Assembly: GCF_027941775.1 (NCBI RefSeq)
Contig: NZ_CP115917.1
Coordinates: 1,873,001-1,937,000 of the forward strand
DNA: 64,000 bases
Origin: Tenacibaculum pacificus
Lineage (GTDB): Bacteria; Bacteroidota; Bacteroidia; Flavobacteriales; Flavobacteriaceae
Reading direction: 5' to 3'
In this document: piece by piece, positions 38,499-47,932 of the stretch
How positions within the stretch are numbered: the stretch's first letter is position 1
Layout: every line of letters begins with the position of its first letter
Translations under genes and position numbers: made by a program
Notes under the pieces: generated by a model
Told to the model about the DNA's origin: nothing
Database searches by the model: none
What the model saw: the letters and a program-made list of their open reading frames with translations, nothing else

Positions 38499-38828
38499 AT
38501 GATAACGATTGGTGTTTTATTAATTTTATTAGGAAATATTGTTTTATACAATACTTCAAAAAAAGTTGAATTATATTCTAATACAACTGTAGAAAGATGG
38601 ATTCAGCAACATACTAATTATTCACAAATTATAGGTTGCTTACTTTTAATTTCTGCTCTTCCATTTATATGTTATAGCATCGGAATCACATCAGGACTTA
38701 TATTTTGGCTTGTTACTCTAATGTTATTTTTAAGTTTAGTTGTTGTCATTTCACCTTTAAAGATTGTAAACTACAAGCATCTCGCTATCGTTTTTTTAAT
38801 ACTAATAATTATTGAATATACTTTGTAA
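38499..38828 (+). CDS. small membrane protein of an iron-uptake operon, 109 aa
   Basis: Four hydrophobic segments. The order TonB receptor, two small membrane proteins and a PepSY-type protein recalls proteobacterial operons with DUF3325 and DUF3649 genes. This one would be the DUF3325-like member, by position more than by sequence. Ends 2 nt before the next gene. Confidence 0.7.
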   Translation: MITIGVLLILLGNIVLYNTSKKVELYSNTTVERWIQQHTNYSQIIGCLLLISALPFICYSIGITSGLIFWLVTLMLFLSLVVVISPLKIVNYKHLAIVFLILIIIEYTL

Positions 38829-38830
38829 AT

Positions 38831-39133
38831 ATGCCCGCAAATAAGAAGTATTTAACAAAATCACCGTGGCAACAGTTTGCTAAAATATCTGCTGGTATTT
38901 TAGGAGGCTATTTGATTTCAGCTTTGATCCATATGTGTTTGCCTTTATGGTTGCCAAATCCAAAAGAAATTTTAATAACATCTATTTTTACATTATTTAT
39001 AGTTTGGTGTGCTTTGCTGATAGTCCCTTTTTTATTTAAAAATGGCTGGAAAGCTTGGTTACTTTATCTTGTAATTATTGCTATACTCTATGGTATTTAT
39101 ATTATTGGTAATCAAAAAAATCCATTTATATAA
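38831..39133 (+). CDS. DUF3649-like small membrane protein, 100 aa
   Basis: KISAGILGGYLISALIHMCL near the N-terminus resembles the start of DUF3649 proteins, which accompany PepSY-type proteins in siderophore operons. About three membrane segments. The stop overlaps the next ATG by one base (TAATG), giving translational coupling. Confidence 0.72.
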   Translation: MPANKKYLTKSPWQQFAKISAGILGGYLISALIHMCLPLWLPNPKEILITSIFTLFIVWCALLIVPFLFKNGWKAWLLYLVIIAILYGIYIIGNQKNPFI

Positions 39134-41199
39134 TGAGTAACAGAAATTACAACGTATTTTTTAACATACATACTGTTAGTGGTATTGTAATAAGTGCTGC
39201 TCTATATATTATATTTTTTGCAGGCGCTTTTTCATTGTTTAAAGAAGAAATTGGCATTTGGCAAGAAGGAAAAGCAATAAGTCATACAGAAAGAAAAAAT
39301 ATTGACTATGATCGTATTTTAAAAAATATAGATGAAAAACACGAACTAACAGGACGTGATTTACAAATTAATTTTGGTAAAAACAACGATAAAATTTATG
39401 TGCGTTTAGATGCGAGTAAAGATTCTTTAGCCTCAGAAAAAGCCAAATTGCGTGATTATTTTTCGGTTGATATAAACTCCGAAAAAACAAAAAGCTATGC
39501 CGAAAATTATAGCTTAGGAGAGTTTTTATATCGATTACATTTCTTTGCACAATTACCATATATAGGAATCTATTTGGCTGGTTTTGTATCATTATTTTTC
39601 TTATTCGCCATAGTAACTGGTGTAATTGTACATTGGAAAAAAATTATATCAAATTTCTATTCCTTTAATCCTAAAATTGCTTTAAAACGTGTTTGGACAG
39701 ATGCACATACTGCACTTGGTATTATTGGTTTGCCTTTTCAATTTATGTTTGCAGTAACAGGAGCATATTTTTGTTTAAGTCTTTTGGTATTACTTCCTGC
39801 TAATTTTCTCTATAATGGCGACCAAAACAAATTGATGGAAGATTTACGACCAATCAGTATATCTTCCGATTGGATTGAAAAATCTAATGATGCTATGCCT
39901 AGTTTTAATCAATTTGCAAAACAGACTGCTAAACGATGGGATGATTTTCATTTGACGAGAGGGTTTATTAAAAATTATCGAGGAACCAATATGAAATTTG
40001 TTATTAATGGTGAACTAAAAGAAAGTAAACGTTTTATTGGTGTAGGGAGTATTTCATACGATCCTTATTCTGGAAACATTGAAACTAAAAAAGATCCTAA
40101 TAAATTATCTTATCTAGAAGACTCTCAATTTGTTTTAGGACGTCTTCATTTTGGAGAATCTGGAGGTATTTCGATGAAAATCATCTATTTTATTTTAGCA
40201 TTAATTACATGTTTTGTAATTATTACTGGTGTTTTAATTTATATAGAAGCACGAAATAAAAAAAGCGTGACTTTAAAGCAGCGTTTATATACTGCAAAAG
40301 TTGGTCATATTTATATGGCAATTTGCTTGTCTATGCTTCCAGTTACTGCTCTTTCTTTCTTATTTGTAAAACTCACAAACACTTATTTTAACGACAAACT
40401 AACAGCGATTTATAGTTTTTATTTTATCGTTTGGTTGCTTATTATATTATTTTTTAGATTTAAAAGATATAATTATTATATCAATAAAGTAAGTCTTCTA
40501 TTTGGTGCAATATTTGGTTTTTTAATACCTATTATAAATGGAATTATCTCTGGTAATTGGATTTGGAAAACTTATACCCAAGGGCAGTTTGACATCTTAT
40601 TAATTGATGTGCTTTGGATTGTAATTGCTACTTTTTCTTTACTATTCTACTTAAAAATAAAACCAAAAGTAAAAGAGAAAAGTGCTTTTACTAAAAACCC
40701 AATTGATTATAAAAATATTGAAGCTTTAAAGTTAGATGAAGCTAATAAATTACAAGCAACACCAAAAGAACCAAATTCTATAACTACAAAACAAACAGAT
40801 AAAAACCATATTGAAATGAGAACAAAAATTATTATTCTTTGGCTATTTTTAGGGTTAGGATGGATTGTGCATCACATCTATGGATTATTCAATATCTATT
40901 ATAACGAGACCCTAATTATGGATGGAGCAACAGGAGAAGCACCTTTAATACATCATATTTATAGAATACTTTTTGAAGGCTTATGTTTACTTTTCGCTTT
41001 ACTAACAATAGAGGTTTCTAAACAATGGTTTAAATGGACAGCTTTTATTTGGGCAATAATTGCAGGTTTGTACAATGTATATCATTTTGTGGAAGCGCTA
41101 CTTTTTGAAAGCTCTAATATTTCAGAAATATTTATGCTTTTATTAGTATCGCTAGCAAGTATTTTCTTAGTAAGGAATTTATTCTTGTGGAAAAAGTAA
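39133..41199 (+). CDS. PepSY-associated membrane protein, 688 aa (ferric-siderophore reductase-like)
   Basis: The N-terminal FNIHTVSGIVISAALYIIFF starts a PepSY-TM module. HFFAQLPYIGIYLAGFVSLF, WTDAHTALGIIGLPFQFMFA, GRLHFGESGGISMKIIYF and KVGHIYMAICLSMLPVTAL are the membrane helices with histidines typical of this family, which is proposed to reduce ferric siderophores in the periplasm. After ~residue 520 a charged linker leads to an extra block of helices (MRTKIIILWLFLGLGWIVHH). It acts at the inner membrane, downstream of the receptor. Last convincing gene of the cassette. Confidence 0.85.
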   Translation: MSNRNYNVFFNIHTVSGIVISAALYIIFFAGAFSLFKEEIGIWQEGKAISHTERKNIDYDRILKNIDEKHELTGRDLQINFGKNNDKIYVRLDASKDSLASEKAKLRDYFSVDINSEKTKSYAENYSLGEFLYRLHFFAQLPYIGIYLAGFVSLFFLFAIVTGVIVHWKKIISNFYSFNPKIALKRVWTDAHTALGIIGLPFQFMFAVTGAYFCLSLLVLLPANFLYNGDQNKLMEDLRPISISSDWIEKSNDAMPSFNQFAKQTAKRWDDFHLTRGFIKNYRGTNMKFVINGELKESKRFIGVGSISYDPYSGNIETKKDPNKLSYLEDSQFVLGRLHFGESGGISMKIIYFILALITCFVIITGVLIYIEARNKKSVTLKQRLYTAKVGHIYMAICLSMLPVTALSFLFVKLTNTYFNDKLTAIYSFYFIVWLLIILFFRFKRYNYYINKVSLLFGAIFGFLIPIINGIISGNWIWKTYTQGQFDILLIDVLWIVIATFSLLFYLKIKPKVKEKSAFTKNPIDYKNIEALKLDEANKLQATPKEPNSITTKQTDKNHIEMRTKIIILWLFLGLGWIVHHIYGLFNIYYNETLIMDGATGEAPLIHHIYRILFEGLCLLFALLTIEVSKQWFKWTAFIWAIIAGLYNVYHFVEALLFESSNISEIFMLLLVSLASIFLVRNLFLWKK

Positions 41200-41440
41200 T
41201 AATACTTTGGTATCAAATTACCATTCCATACACTTTTACACCAACGCTTCATCCAAGCAAAAAAGAGTATTCCATTACATCGCAGAAGAAACATTTGAGA
41301 AAAAAACTTTTGAATAAGGTTATTGCTTATTTATTAAGGCTATTGACAGTTGAATTTAGGAAAGATTCAAGCCGATAAGCATTTTAAAAATGAATTGGAA
41401 GTGCTGAAGACAAATGCTTGAGAAAGAAATTACTGTGTAC
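41200..41440 (+). other. non-coding end of the iron-uptake cassette
   Basis: A 63-codon frame overlapping the PepSY gene end (GTG 41187 to 41378) has no signal or family character. I see nothing else. Confidence 0.45.
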
Positions 41441-41629
41441 AACAATGTATATAAAACATAGCTTTTATAAGCTTTTCGAGAGGTTTTTTCTTGTTTATTG
41501 AGTCCGCCAAATTTTTATTTTTGTATATTTAGAAATCAAAAGATAAATAGAAAAAATAAAAATTCGGCTACATGTATAATCCGAAAAATAGTGTGTTTTC
41601 ACACGCTACGTTTCATATACGGAGACGTT
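41441..41629 (+). repeat. attC-like site 40 (class V, long form)
   Basis: 189 bp. Left flank TGTGTACAAC, a perfect complement of the cassette start GTTGTACACA 5.8 kb upstream. Arms GTATATAAAACATAGC with GCTACGTTTCATATAC; an inner CCGCCAAATTTTTATTTTTG pairs with AAAAATAAAAATTCGG. Confidence 0.82.
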
Positions 41630-41638
41630 GTAAGTAAT

Positions 41639-42187
41639 ATGAAGAAACACTTTTTACTCATATTTTTAATTCTAAATTCTATTGGAATTTTAGCTCAAAA
41701 TGAAAAACTTATTTTGACTGAAAATGAAAACGAATTATGGTTTGAATCGCTGAACGAAACGGAAATACTTACCGAAAAAATTGAATTGATAAATAATCGG
41801 CTGATTCAAGACTTAAATGTTTATATTGAATGGGAATTCCCAGATGGAATGACTATGGAGAGAACACCAAAATTTGATAGTATTCGAAAAATTAGAACTA
41901 AAGGATTCTGTAAACCACTTTATGTTGTTAAATATAAAACTAAACAAATTGTCTTCCAAATTGAGAATCCATTAAATGTAGAATTGACAAGTTCGGTGAC
42001 TGAACTTATTACTAAAGATAATATTTCGAATGTAGAAATCTGGTCTAACGACAAAAGGCAAGTTTTATATGGAACAAGTGCGGATTATGGTATTGTCTTT
42101 TTGGAAACTAAAAAACGAAGAGTATTTAAAGCATTTAAAAAAATGGAATTGACGAATTGGAAGTATGATGAAATTGCGAATTATTGA
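41639..42187 (+). CDS. secreted protein with TonB-plug-like domain, 182 aa
   Basis: ATG 9 nt after the site. Signal peptide MKKHFLLIFLILNSIGILAQ. The second half reads PLYVVKYKTKQIVFQI, then TKDNISNVEIWSNDKRQVLY, then GTSADYGIVFLETKK. This follows the plug domain of SusC/RagA receptors (PLYVVDG.., I.SIEVLK.., LYG..GANGVI.ITTK). There is no barrel, so it is an isolated plug-like domain in the periplasm. Similar stand-alone plug domains occur in Bacteroidota; a role in binding TonB or receptors is inference. Confidence 0.72.
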   Translation: MKKHFLLIFLILNSIGILAQNEKLILTENENELWFESLNETEILTEKIELINNRLIQDLNVYIEWEFPDGMTMERTPKFDSIRKIRTKGFCKPLYVVKYKTKQIVFQIENPLNVELTSSVTELITKDNISNVEIWSNDKRQVLYGTSADYGIVFLETKKRRVFKAFKKMELTNWKYDEIANY

Positions 42188-42213
42188 CAAACAGCACGAA
42201 AAACACTACTTAC

Positions 42214-42338
42214 AACAACATATATAATTTATTACTAGTGCTTAACTACTTACGAAAATCCTTAGGGGATTTTCTATTCCGTTTTTATTTAATATATTTA
42301 GAACTTGAAACACGCAACAAACCATATATAAAAACGTT
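42214..42338 (+). repeat. attC-like site 41 (class I)
   Basis: 125 bp. Left flank TACTTACAAC, a perfect complement of the cassette start GTTGTAAGTA. Confidence 0.9.
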
Positions 42339-42786
42339 AGTTTTCATTGCTCAGAAAAAATGAGAATATTAAAGAAAAAAGAGAATTATTGAGAATGTTT
42401 TTGAATAATTAAAAATCAATAAATCGTAAATTTTTAAACTCATAAAAAACGCTGTTTTGCATAAATCTAAAAAAAGAATATTTAGAGTTTTAAAGAAAAA
42501 GTTTAGAAAAAAACTAACAAATTGAAAATCTTTAAACTCGTGAAAAATTGCTAGTTTGAGTAAATCCAAAAAAGAATATTTAGAATTTTAAAGAAAAAGT
42601 TTTATGAAATATAACAAATTTTGAATTTTAAACTCGTGAAAAAAACCTGTTTTACGTGAATCTAAAAAAGAATGTTTAGAATTTTAAAGAAAAAATAAAA
42701 CATAAAAAAATCTTGAATTTTAAATTCTTGAAAAACTTAGAAACGCAAAAAAACGTGCTTATAAAAATGTTTCGCAACGAAAAACT
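42339..42786 (+). repeat. non-coding cassette, family G
   Basis: Starts AGTTTTCATTGCTCAG. Three or four ~105-bp imperfect repeats of AAACTCGTGAAAAA and AAAAAAGAATATTTAGAATTT. No ORF on + ; a 66-codon frame on - is a repeat artefact. Confidence 0.75.
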
Positions 42787-42910
42787 AACAACGTATATAA
42801 TTAATTGCTGGTTTTCGCCTACATACGAAAATCCCTTGGGGATTTTCTATTCCGATTTTTTTTACTAAATTTAGTCCCGAATCACGCAACAAATCATATA
42901 CAAATCCGTT
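42787..42910 (+). repeat. attC-like site 42 (class I variant)
   Basis: 124 bp. Left flank AAAACTAAC pairs with GTTAGTTTT. IS copy 4 begins 18 nt downstream. Confidence 0.87.
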
Positions 42911-42979
42911 GCCAAACATTTATTGAAATGTAAAATCCTGAAATAGGTTGACTAAAATTTAAACACTTTTAGTTAAACT

Positions 42980-43372
42980 ATGGACACAAAGACAAAACTA
43001 CCCTGCCGAAAAAAGAACTACAATAAAGTAGGTTTTGAACTCAAATTATTCATCATTGACCAAATTCATAATGGACGTATTTCTGTTAATTACGCCGCTA
43101 AAAAATACGATATTTCTAGAGCTACAATTCAGTACTGGATCAAAAAATATAGTACTTTTGAACAAAAAAAATTAAGCGTGAGTAAACAAGATGAAATCAA
43201 AAAACTCAAAGAGAAAATTGAAGAACTAGAATTTGTAAAAGATTTTCAACAAGATATTATCGCTGATATGGAAATCATTACTGGTGTCGATATGTCAAAA
43301 AAGTCATTGCCCAAAACATTAGCAGAAGAGATTCAAAAAAAGAAGCAAAACCGTTTAAAAGAAAATGGTTAA
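42980..43372 (+). CDS. IS3-family transposase OrfA (copy 4)
   Basis: 130 aa, with SV before SKQDE. Confidence 0.92.
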   Translation: MDTKTKLPCRKKNYNKVGFELKLFIIDQIHNGRISVNYAAKKYDISRATIQYWIKKYSTFEQKKLSVSKQDEIKKLKEKIEELEFVKDFQQDIIADMEIITGVDMSKKSLPKTLAEEIQKKKQNRLKENG

Positions 43373-44235
43373 TTCAATGTTTTGGGATTAGTAAACAGGC
43401 CTTTTACAAACGATTAAAATCTTATCAAATAAAGCAAAATAACGAACTTATATTAACACAATTAGTCAAACAATGTCGTGATAGAATTGGTCAGAAATTA
43501 GGGGCTAAAAAACTATATCATCAATTAAAAATTGATATCGATAAAAAAGGAATAAAAATAGGGCGAGACAAGTTCTATAATTTCTTAAGAAGCCATAGAT
43601 TACTAGTACCTAGAACAAAAAACTATCATATTACAACGAATTCTAAACATCATTTTTATAAGTATAAAAACCTTGTATCAAACAAAATCCCGACAAGAGC
43701 GGAACAACTTTGGGTAACAGATATTACCTATATAAAAACAGAAAAAGGTCATAATTATTTAGCTTTAGTAACAGATGCATATTCTAAGAAAATAATGGGG
43801 TATAAATTAGACACACATATGAGAACATCGCTTTGTATAGATGCACTCAAAATGGCTATCAAAAATCGAAAATATCCGAATGAAAAACTAATTCATCATT
43901 CAGATAGAGGACTACAATATTGCAATCCGACTTATACCCTATTTGCTGAAAAAAATGGTTTAATTATGAGTATGACTGAAAAATATGATCCATATGAAAA
44001 TGCTATCGCTGAAAGAATTAATAGAACTTTAAAATATGAATATGGTTTGAAACTAACAATTAAAAACACTATTTTAGCAAAGAAAATTACAAAAAGTGCT
44101 ATTAATATTTATAACAACCTTCGTCCACATTTAAGTCTCGATTTAAATACTCCTAAGAAGGTTCATATAAATCAAAATATCGAATATAAATCATATCGAA
44201 GAAATAAAAAAAATCTGGAATTATTAACCTTATAA
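43336..44235 (+). CDS. IS3-family transposase OrfB (copy 4)
   Basis: Intact DDE frame following the A7 run at 43335. Confidence 0.92.
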   Translation, partial: KKEAKPFKRKWLIQCFGISKQAFYKRLKSYQIKQNNELILTQLVKQCRDRIGQKLGAKKLYHQLKIDIDKKGIKIGRDKFYNFLRSHRLLVPRTKNYHITTNSKHHFYKYKNLVSNKIPTRAEQLWVTDITYIKTEKGHNYLALVTDAYSKKIMGYKLDTHMRTSLCIDALKMAIKNRKYPNEKLIHHSDRGLQYCNPTYTLFAEKNGLIMSMTEKYDPYENAIAERINRTLKYEYGLKLTIKNTILAKKITKSAINIYNNLRPHLSLDLNTPKKVHINQNIEYKSYRRNKKNLELLTL

Positions 44236-44299
44236 ATTCAAAAAAAAGGTCAACCTATTTCAGGACAATACACCGAAATAAATCAATGAAATTCGAACT

Positions 44300-44818
44300 A
44301 TGAAAAAAGATTCTTATTCTGGACTTTCTTGGATGACAGAGGAAATAAAAAACGAATCAATTATACGAGATAAAATTGTTGAAAATGAAGATATTGAAAG
44401 TCTTTTTTCTTTAAAAGACAATTCTGACTTTTCAATTGCATTATTTAAAATCCTTCAAAAAAGGAACGAAAAAGAACCTAATTCTTTAAATGAAATTGAA
44501 CTGAATTTATTTTTATGTATGAATTTGGAAAATGCAGGTCAAGCAGATAGTATTTTGTCTTTTTTACAAGAATGGTTTCCTGAACAGAATGAAAAAGTTA
44601 TTAAATCGCTGAATGAAATTGGAGCGTCTAAATCATCTGAAATAATAAAAAAAGCGATTGAATTACTTCCTGAAAATGGTACTTGGTTTTTTGAAAGTTC
44701 AAACGAAGAATCTGAAAGAATAATGAGTGAATTAGATTCTGAATTTTCTAATTATCCAGATGGTCCAATGAGAAATTTATATCGAAAATATGCCGAAAAA
44801 AACAGGAATGAATTATAA
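44300..44818 (+). CDS. DUF4375-like protein, 172 aa
   Basis: Residues ~65-140 read LNEIELNLFLCMNLENAGQA, then LSFLQEWFPEQNEKVIKSLN, then EIGASKSSEIIKKAIELLPE. This follows the DUF4375/DMP19 pattern (E.NNGGF.QYF, then a.L..IGA....ii..A). The family is small, soluble and helical, and common near immunity genes. The original 5' leader was lost in the IS recombination; the start is now ~28 nt from the IS end. Confidence 0.7.
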   Translation: MKKDSYSGLSWMTEEIKNESIIRDKIVENEDIESLFSLKDNSDFSIALFKILQKRNEKEPNSLNEIELNLFLCMNLENAGQADSILSFLQEWFPEQNEKVIKSLNEIGASKSSEIIKKAIELLPENGTWFFESSNEESERIMSELDSEFSNYPDGPMRNLYRKYAEKNRNEL

Positions 44819-44829
44819 AACCTACCTAC

Positions 44830-44954
44830 AACACCGTATATAATTTATTGCTAGTTCTAGCCTACTTACGAAAATCCTTAGGGGATTTTCTATTCCGCTT
44901 TTATTTACTAAATTAGTTGCTCGAAATACGCAACAAATAATATACAAAAACGTT
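44830..44954 (+). repeat. attC-like site 43 (class I)
   Basis: 125 bp. Left flank CTACCTACAAC predicts a lost cassette start GTTGTAGGTAG, which is absent from the left side of the IS. Confidence 0.88.
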
Positions 44955-44976
44955 GGGCACAAGCCGACAAAAAAAA

Positions 44977-45522
44977 ATGCTAGAAAGTATAATATTTATG
45001 ATTTTGTCTTTTATTGGAATAATCAGTTTGATTATTTCAGTAATAATTTTATTAGTTGGATTAATTAAAAAATCAAGAAAAGTAAAAATGACTGGCTTGA
45101 TTTTCTTAATAATTCCGATTTTTTGTTACGGATTAATTCAATTTTGGTATAAAACTGTAATTCCAAATTCTAATGACAGAATATCGAATGATTTTGTCGG
45201 AGTTTATTCAACTCATAAAGTTAAATCAACTAAATTTCTGAAACGAAATGGATTGTATGATAAAGAACGATTTCTAATTTTAAAAGACAACGGAACATAT
45301 GAATTTGATTCAATTCCAGGAGTTGATTTATGGAAAACTGGAAAATGGGAGTCTGGAGGAATTGATGGAGTTTTTAATTTTTACAATAATAAAGGTCATT
45401 TAATTGACAGAGGAATGCCTTTTGGAAGTGGAGATAATTGTGGATTGGAATTTGATTTTTATCCAAATCCAAAAGATTTTAGAAAAAGCGAAAATTTAAC
45501 TTTAAGAAAAAAAACAGATTGA
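44977..45522 (+). CDS. membrane-anchored protein, 181 aa
   Basis: ATG at 44977, 22 nt after the site; the frame also opens at the TTG of the site. Two N-terminal membrane helices (~3-28 and ~38-57), then an extracytoplasmic beta domain (FLILKDNGTYEFDSIPG, LWKTGKWESGGIDGVFNFYN) that resembles lipocalin-like or META-like domains measuring NGTY..G.W patterns. No firm family. Confidence 0.72.
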   Translation: MLESIIFMILSFIGIISLIISVIILLVGLIKKSRKVKMTGLIFLIIPIFCYGLIQFWYKTVIPNSNDRISNDFVGVYSTHKVKSTKFLKRNGLYDKERFLILKDNGTYEFDSIPGVDLWKTGKWESGGIDGVFNFYNNKGHLIDRGMPFGSGDNCGLEFDFYPNPKDFRKSENLTLRKKTD

Positions 45523-45535
45523 AAAGCCAGTGCCC

Positions 45536-45657
45536 AACACCTCATATAATTTATGCTTAAATTTGAACTAGTACAAACTGACAAACATTCAACCAACGAT
45601 TTGCTACCACCGAAAAATCTCCGATTTTTAGGCGCACAAATCATATAAAATCTCGTT
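45536..45657 (+). repeat. attC-like site 44 (class V)
   Basis: 122 bp. Left flank GTGCCCAAC pairs with the cassette start GTTGGGCAC. Arms CATATAATTTATGC with GCGCACAAATCATAT; inner hairpin AAAAATC-TCC-GATTTTT. Confidence 0.87.
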
Positions 45658-46274
45658 GCCAAAAACTCGGAAAAATAAAATACTGAAAACCATTTTTACT
45701 GAATAAAAACGTAGAATTAAAGTTTTACTAAAATTGAATAATTTAGAAAATATTTCAAAAATTAGAATTTTATAAAAACTGAAAATAAATATTACGGAAT
45801 TTAAAAACGCAGAATTAAAATTTTTCTCAAATTCAATAATTTAGAAAATATTGAAAAATTTAGAATTTTATAAAAATGGAAATAAATATCGCGGAATTGA
45901 AAACGTAGAATTGAAATTTTGCTAAAATTCAATAATTTAGAAAATATTGAAAATTTAGAGTTTTTTAAAAGCTGAAAATAAATATCACGGAATTGAAAAC
46001 GCAGAATTAAAATTTTGCTCAAATTCAATAATTTAGAAAACATTGAAAATTTAGAGTTTTTTAAAAAGCTGAAAATAAATATTACGGAATTAAAAACGCA
46101 GAATTAAAATTTTGCTCAAATTCAATAATTTAGAAAACATTGAAAATTTAGAGTTTTTTAAAAAGCTGAAAATAAATATTACGGAATTAAAAACGCAGAA
46201 TTAAAATTTTGCTCAAATTCAATAATTTAGAAAATATTTAAAATTTAGAATTTAAACAAAAAATCGCATTTGGC
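45658..46274 (+). repeat. non-coding cassette, family A, 97-bp units
   Basis: Starts GCCAAAAACTCGG. The GGAAT landmark recurs at 45796, 45893, 45989, 46086 and 46183 (spacings 97, 96, 97, 97). Long blocks match 9740-10190. Confidence 0.85.
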
Positions 46275-46399
46275 AACACCGTGCATAGTTCATTGCTTGT
46301 TGATTTTCTTGCAGAAAATCCTCGCGCACGTTGAAGTTTTAGTTTTTTAAACTATATTTAGTGCTGTAATTCCGCAACGAAACCATGCACAAATACGTT
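46275..46399 (+). repeat. attC-like site 45 (class II)
   Basis: 125 bp. Left flank TTTGGCAAC pairs with GTTGCCAAA. Confidence 0.87.
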
Positions 46400-46743
46400 A
46401 GTTTTTATCGCTCGAAAAAATTAACATCTAGAGAAAATAATAAATAATTGAAAATTTTAAAAAGTAATTTAATAAAAAACTTATAACTCTCTGAGTTAAA
46501 AATAACAGCGGGAATTTAGCTTGTTTTCGGGACTTAAAATGCGAAAATTAGTTCGCAGAATTTCTATAAAATTAAAATGTAGAAACGTTAGCTATTTGCT
46601 GAATTAAAAAACTCCTAAAACAAAAGAATTAAAACCTTAAAAAAGTTTGAATAAAAAATATAGAAACGTAAAAATTTACGCGAGAATAAAAAAGTAGAAA
46701 CGTAAATTAAACGTGCTTGTTTAAATGTCTCGCAACAAAAACT
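46400..46743 (+). repeat. non-coding cassette, family G-like
   Basis: Starts AGTTTTTATCGCTCG, similar to 42339. Ends with the shared GTTTCGCAACGAAAACTAAC-like tail. No ORF. Confidence 0.65.
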
Positions 46744-46867
46744 AACAACGTATATAATTCATTGCTTACTGATTTTCCTGCGGAAAATCCTTGCAAACGT
46801 AAATGTTTGAGTTTTTTAAACTATATTAGTGCTATGATTTCGCAACGAAATCATATACAAGAACGTT
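46744..46867 (+). repeat. attC-like site 46 (class III)
   Basis: 124 bp. Left flank AAAAACTAAC pairs with GTTAGTTTTT. Confidence 0.88.
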
Positions 46868-47205
46868 GCAATTAATGGCGGAATTTCAGCCAGAAATTCC
46901 TAATTAGTGATTTATCTTTTCTAGAAATTAATATTGAAAAATATTGCGCTAGAAAAATTGAAAATGACTTCTACTCTATTTTTAGAAAATGAATCCTAAA
47001 AAAGAGAAAAAAAAGAATTGAACGCTGAAAAATGAATCGTGAATAAATAGGCGGAAATTAATTAAGGCGGAGTTTTAAGCTGAAACGTGAAAAAAAGGCA
47101 GAAGTTAACGCTGAAAATAAAGCGTGAAAAAAAAAAGAAAGAGAAATAAAACGGAAAAATTGAAAATTAAAAAACGAGAAATATAGTTAGAAAATCACTA
47201 ATTGC
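46868..47205 (+). repeat. non-coding cassette, family C (GCAATTA subtype)
   Basis: Same as 1883-2219 except one extra A. The following site is also the same, so a whole cassette was copied. Confidence 0.85.
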
Positions 47206-47329
47206 AACACCATATATAATTTATTGCTTGTGATTAACTACTTACGAAAATCCTTAGGGATTTTCTATTCCGTTTTTATTTACTAAATTAGTTGCTCGAA
47301 AAACGCAACAAACCATATATAAAAACGTT
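47206..47329 (+). repeat. attC-like site 47 (class I')
   Basis: 124 bp. Left flank TAATTGCAAC, a perfect complement of GTTGCAATTA. Confidence 0.88.
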
Positions 47330-47375
47330 GGCATTCATTGACCAAAAAACCAAAATCTGAATTAAAAATAAAAAA

Positions 47376-47570
47376 ATGATTAAAAGAAACGGAGCATCAA
47401 TTTTAATAATAATTTCAAGTATCATAGGTATTTTGAATGTTGATTTTTCTAATATTTCAGAACCAAAAAATTATTGGAATTTAATTATATCATCATTTAT
47501 TATTTTGGCATCAATAATATTAATTTATAGTACGGAATCAAAATTTAAGAAAAATATAGAATCTGAATAA
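47376..47570 (+). CDS. small two-TM membrane protein, 64 aa
   Basis: Two hydrophobic helices (about 8-24 and 34-51) and a charged C-terminus (ESKFKKNIESE). ATG 46 nt after the site. No family recognised. 47571-47775, downstream in the same cassette, is non-coding. Confidence 0.65.
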   Translation: MIKRNGASILIIISSIIGILNVDFSNISEPKNYWNLIISSFIILASIILIYSTESKFKKNIESE

Positions 47571-47775
47571 AATTAATAGCGGATTTTTAGCACGCTTATG
47601 GAATTAGAAACAGAACTGAAAAGCAAAGTCTGAATTGAATGCAGAATTTAGCAAGCTGTGGAATTTCTCACTCAATCGGAATTTATAAAGTTTGCGGAAT
47701 AAAAAAGAATCTACTCAAATACTCGATACATAACTTAAAGAATTAGAATCTGAAAAAATAAAACAACGAAATGCC

Positions 47776-47900
47776 AACACCATATATAATTTATTACTTG
47801 TAATTAACTACTTACGAAAATCCTTGGCGGATTTTCTATTCCGTTTTTATTTACTAAATTAGTTGCTCGAAATACGCAACAAACCATATATAAAAACGTT
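47776..47900 (+). repeat. attC-like site 48 (class I')
   Basis: 125 bp. Left flank AATGCCAAC pairs with the cassette start GTTGGCATT. Confidence 0.88.
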
Positions 47901-47932
47901 CTACGCAATTTAAACCAAGAACATTACAATTT

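Larger units (their letters stand above)
42929..44272 (+). mobile_element. IS3-family element, copy 4 (recombinant flanks)
   Basis: 1344 bp, intact, 18 nt after site 42. The flanks show no target duplication (AAA left, CCG right). The cassette start GTTGCCAAAC does not pair with the cassette end CTACCTACAAC. The two halves therefore come from different cassettes joined through an IS. Confidence 0.95.

Noticed and set aside
41187..41378. 63-codon frame after the PepSY gene
   Set aside because: Overlaps the end of the PepSY gene from a GTG, has no conserved or signal features, and is countered by an equally long minus-strand frame.
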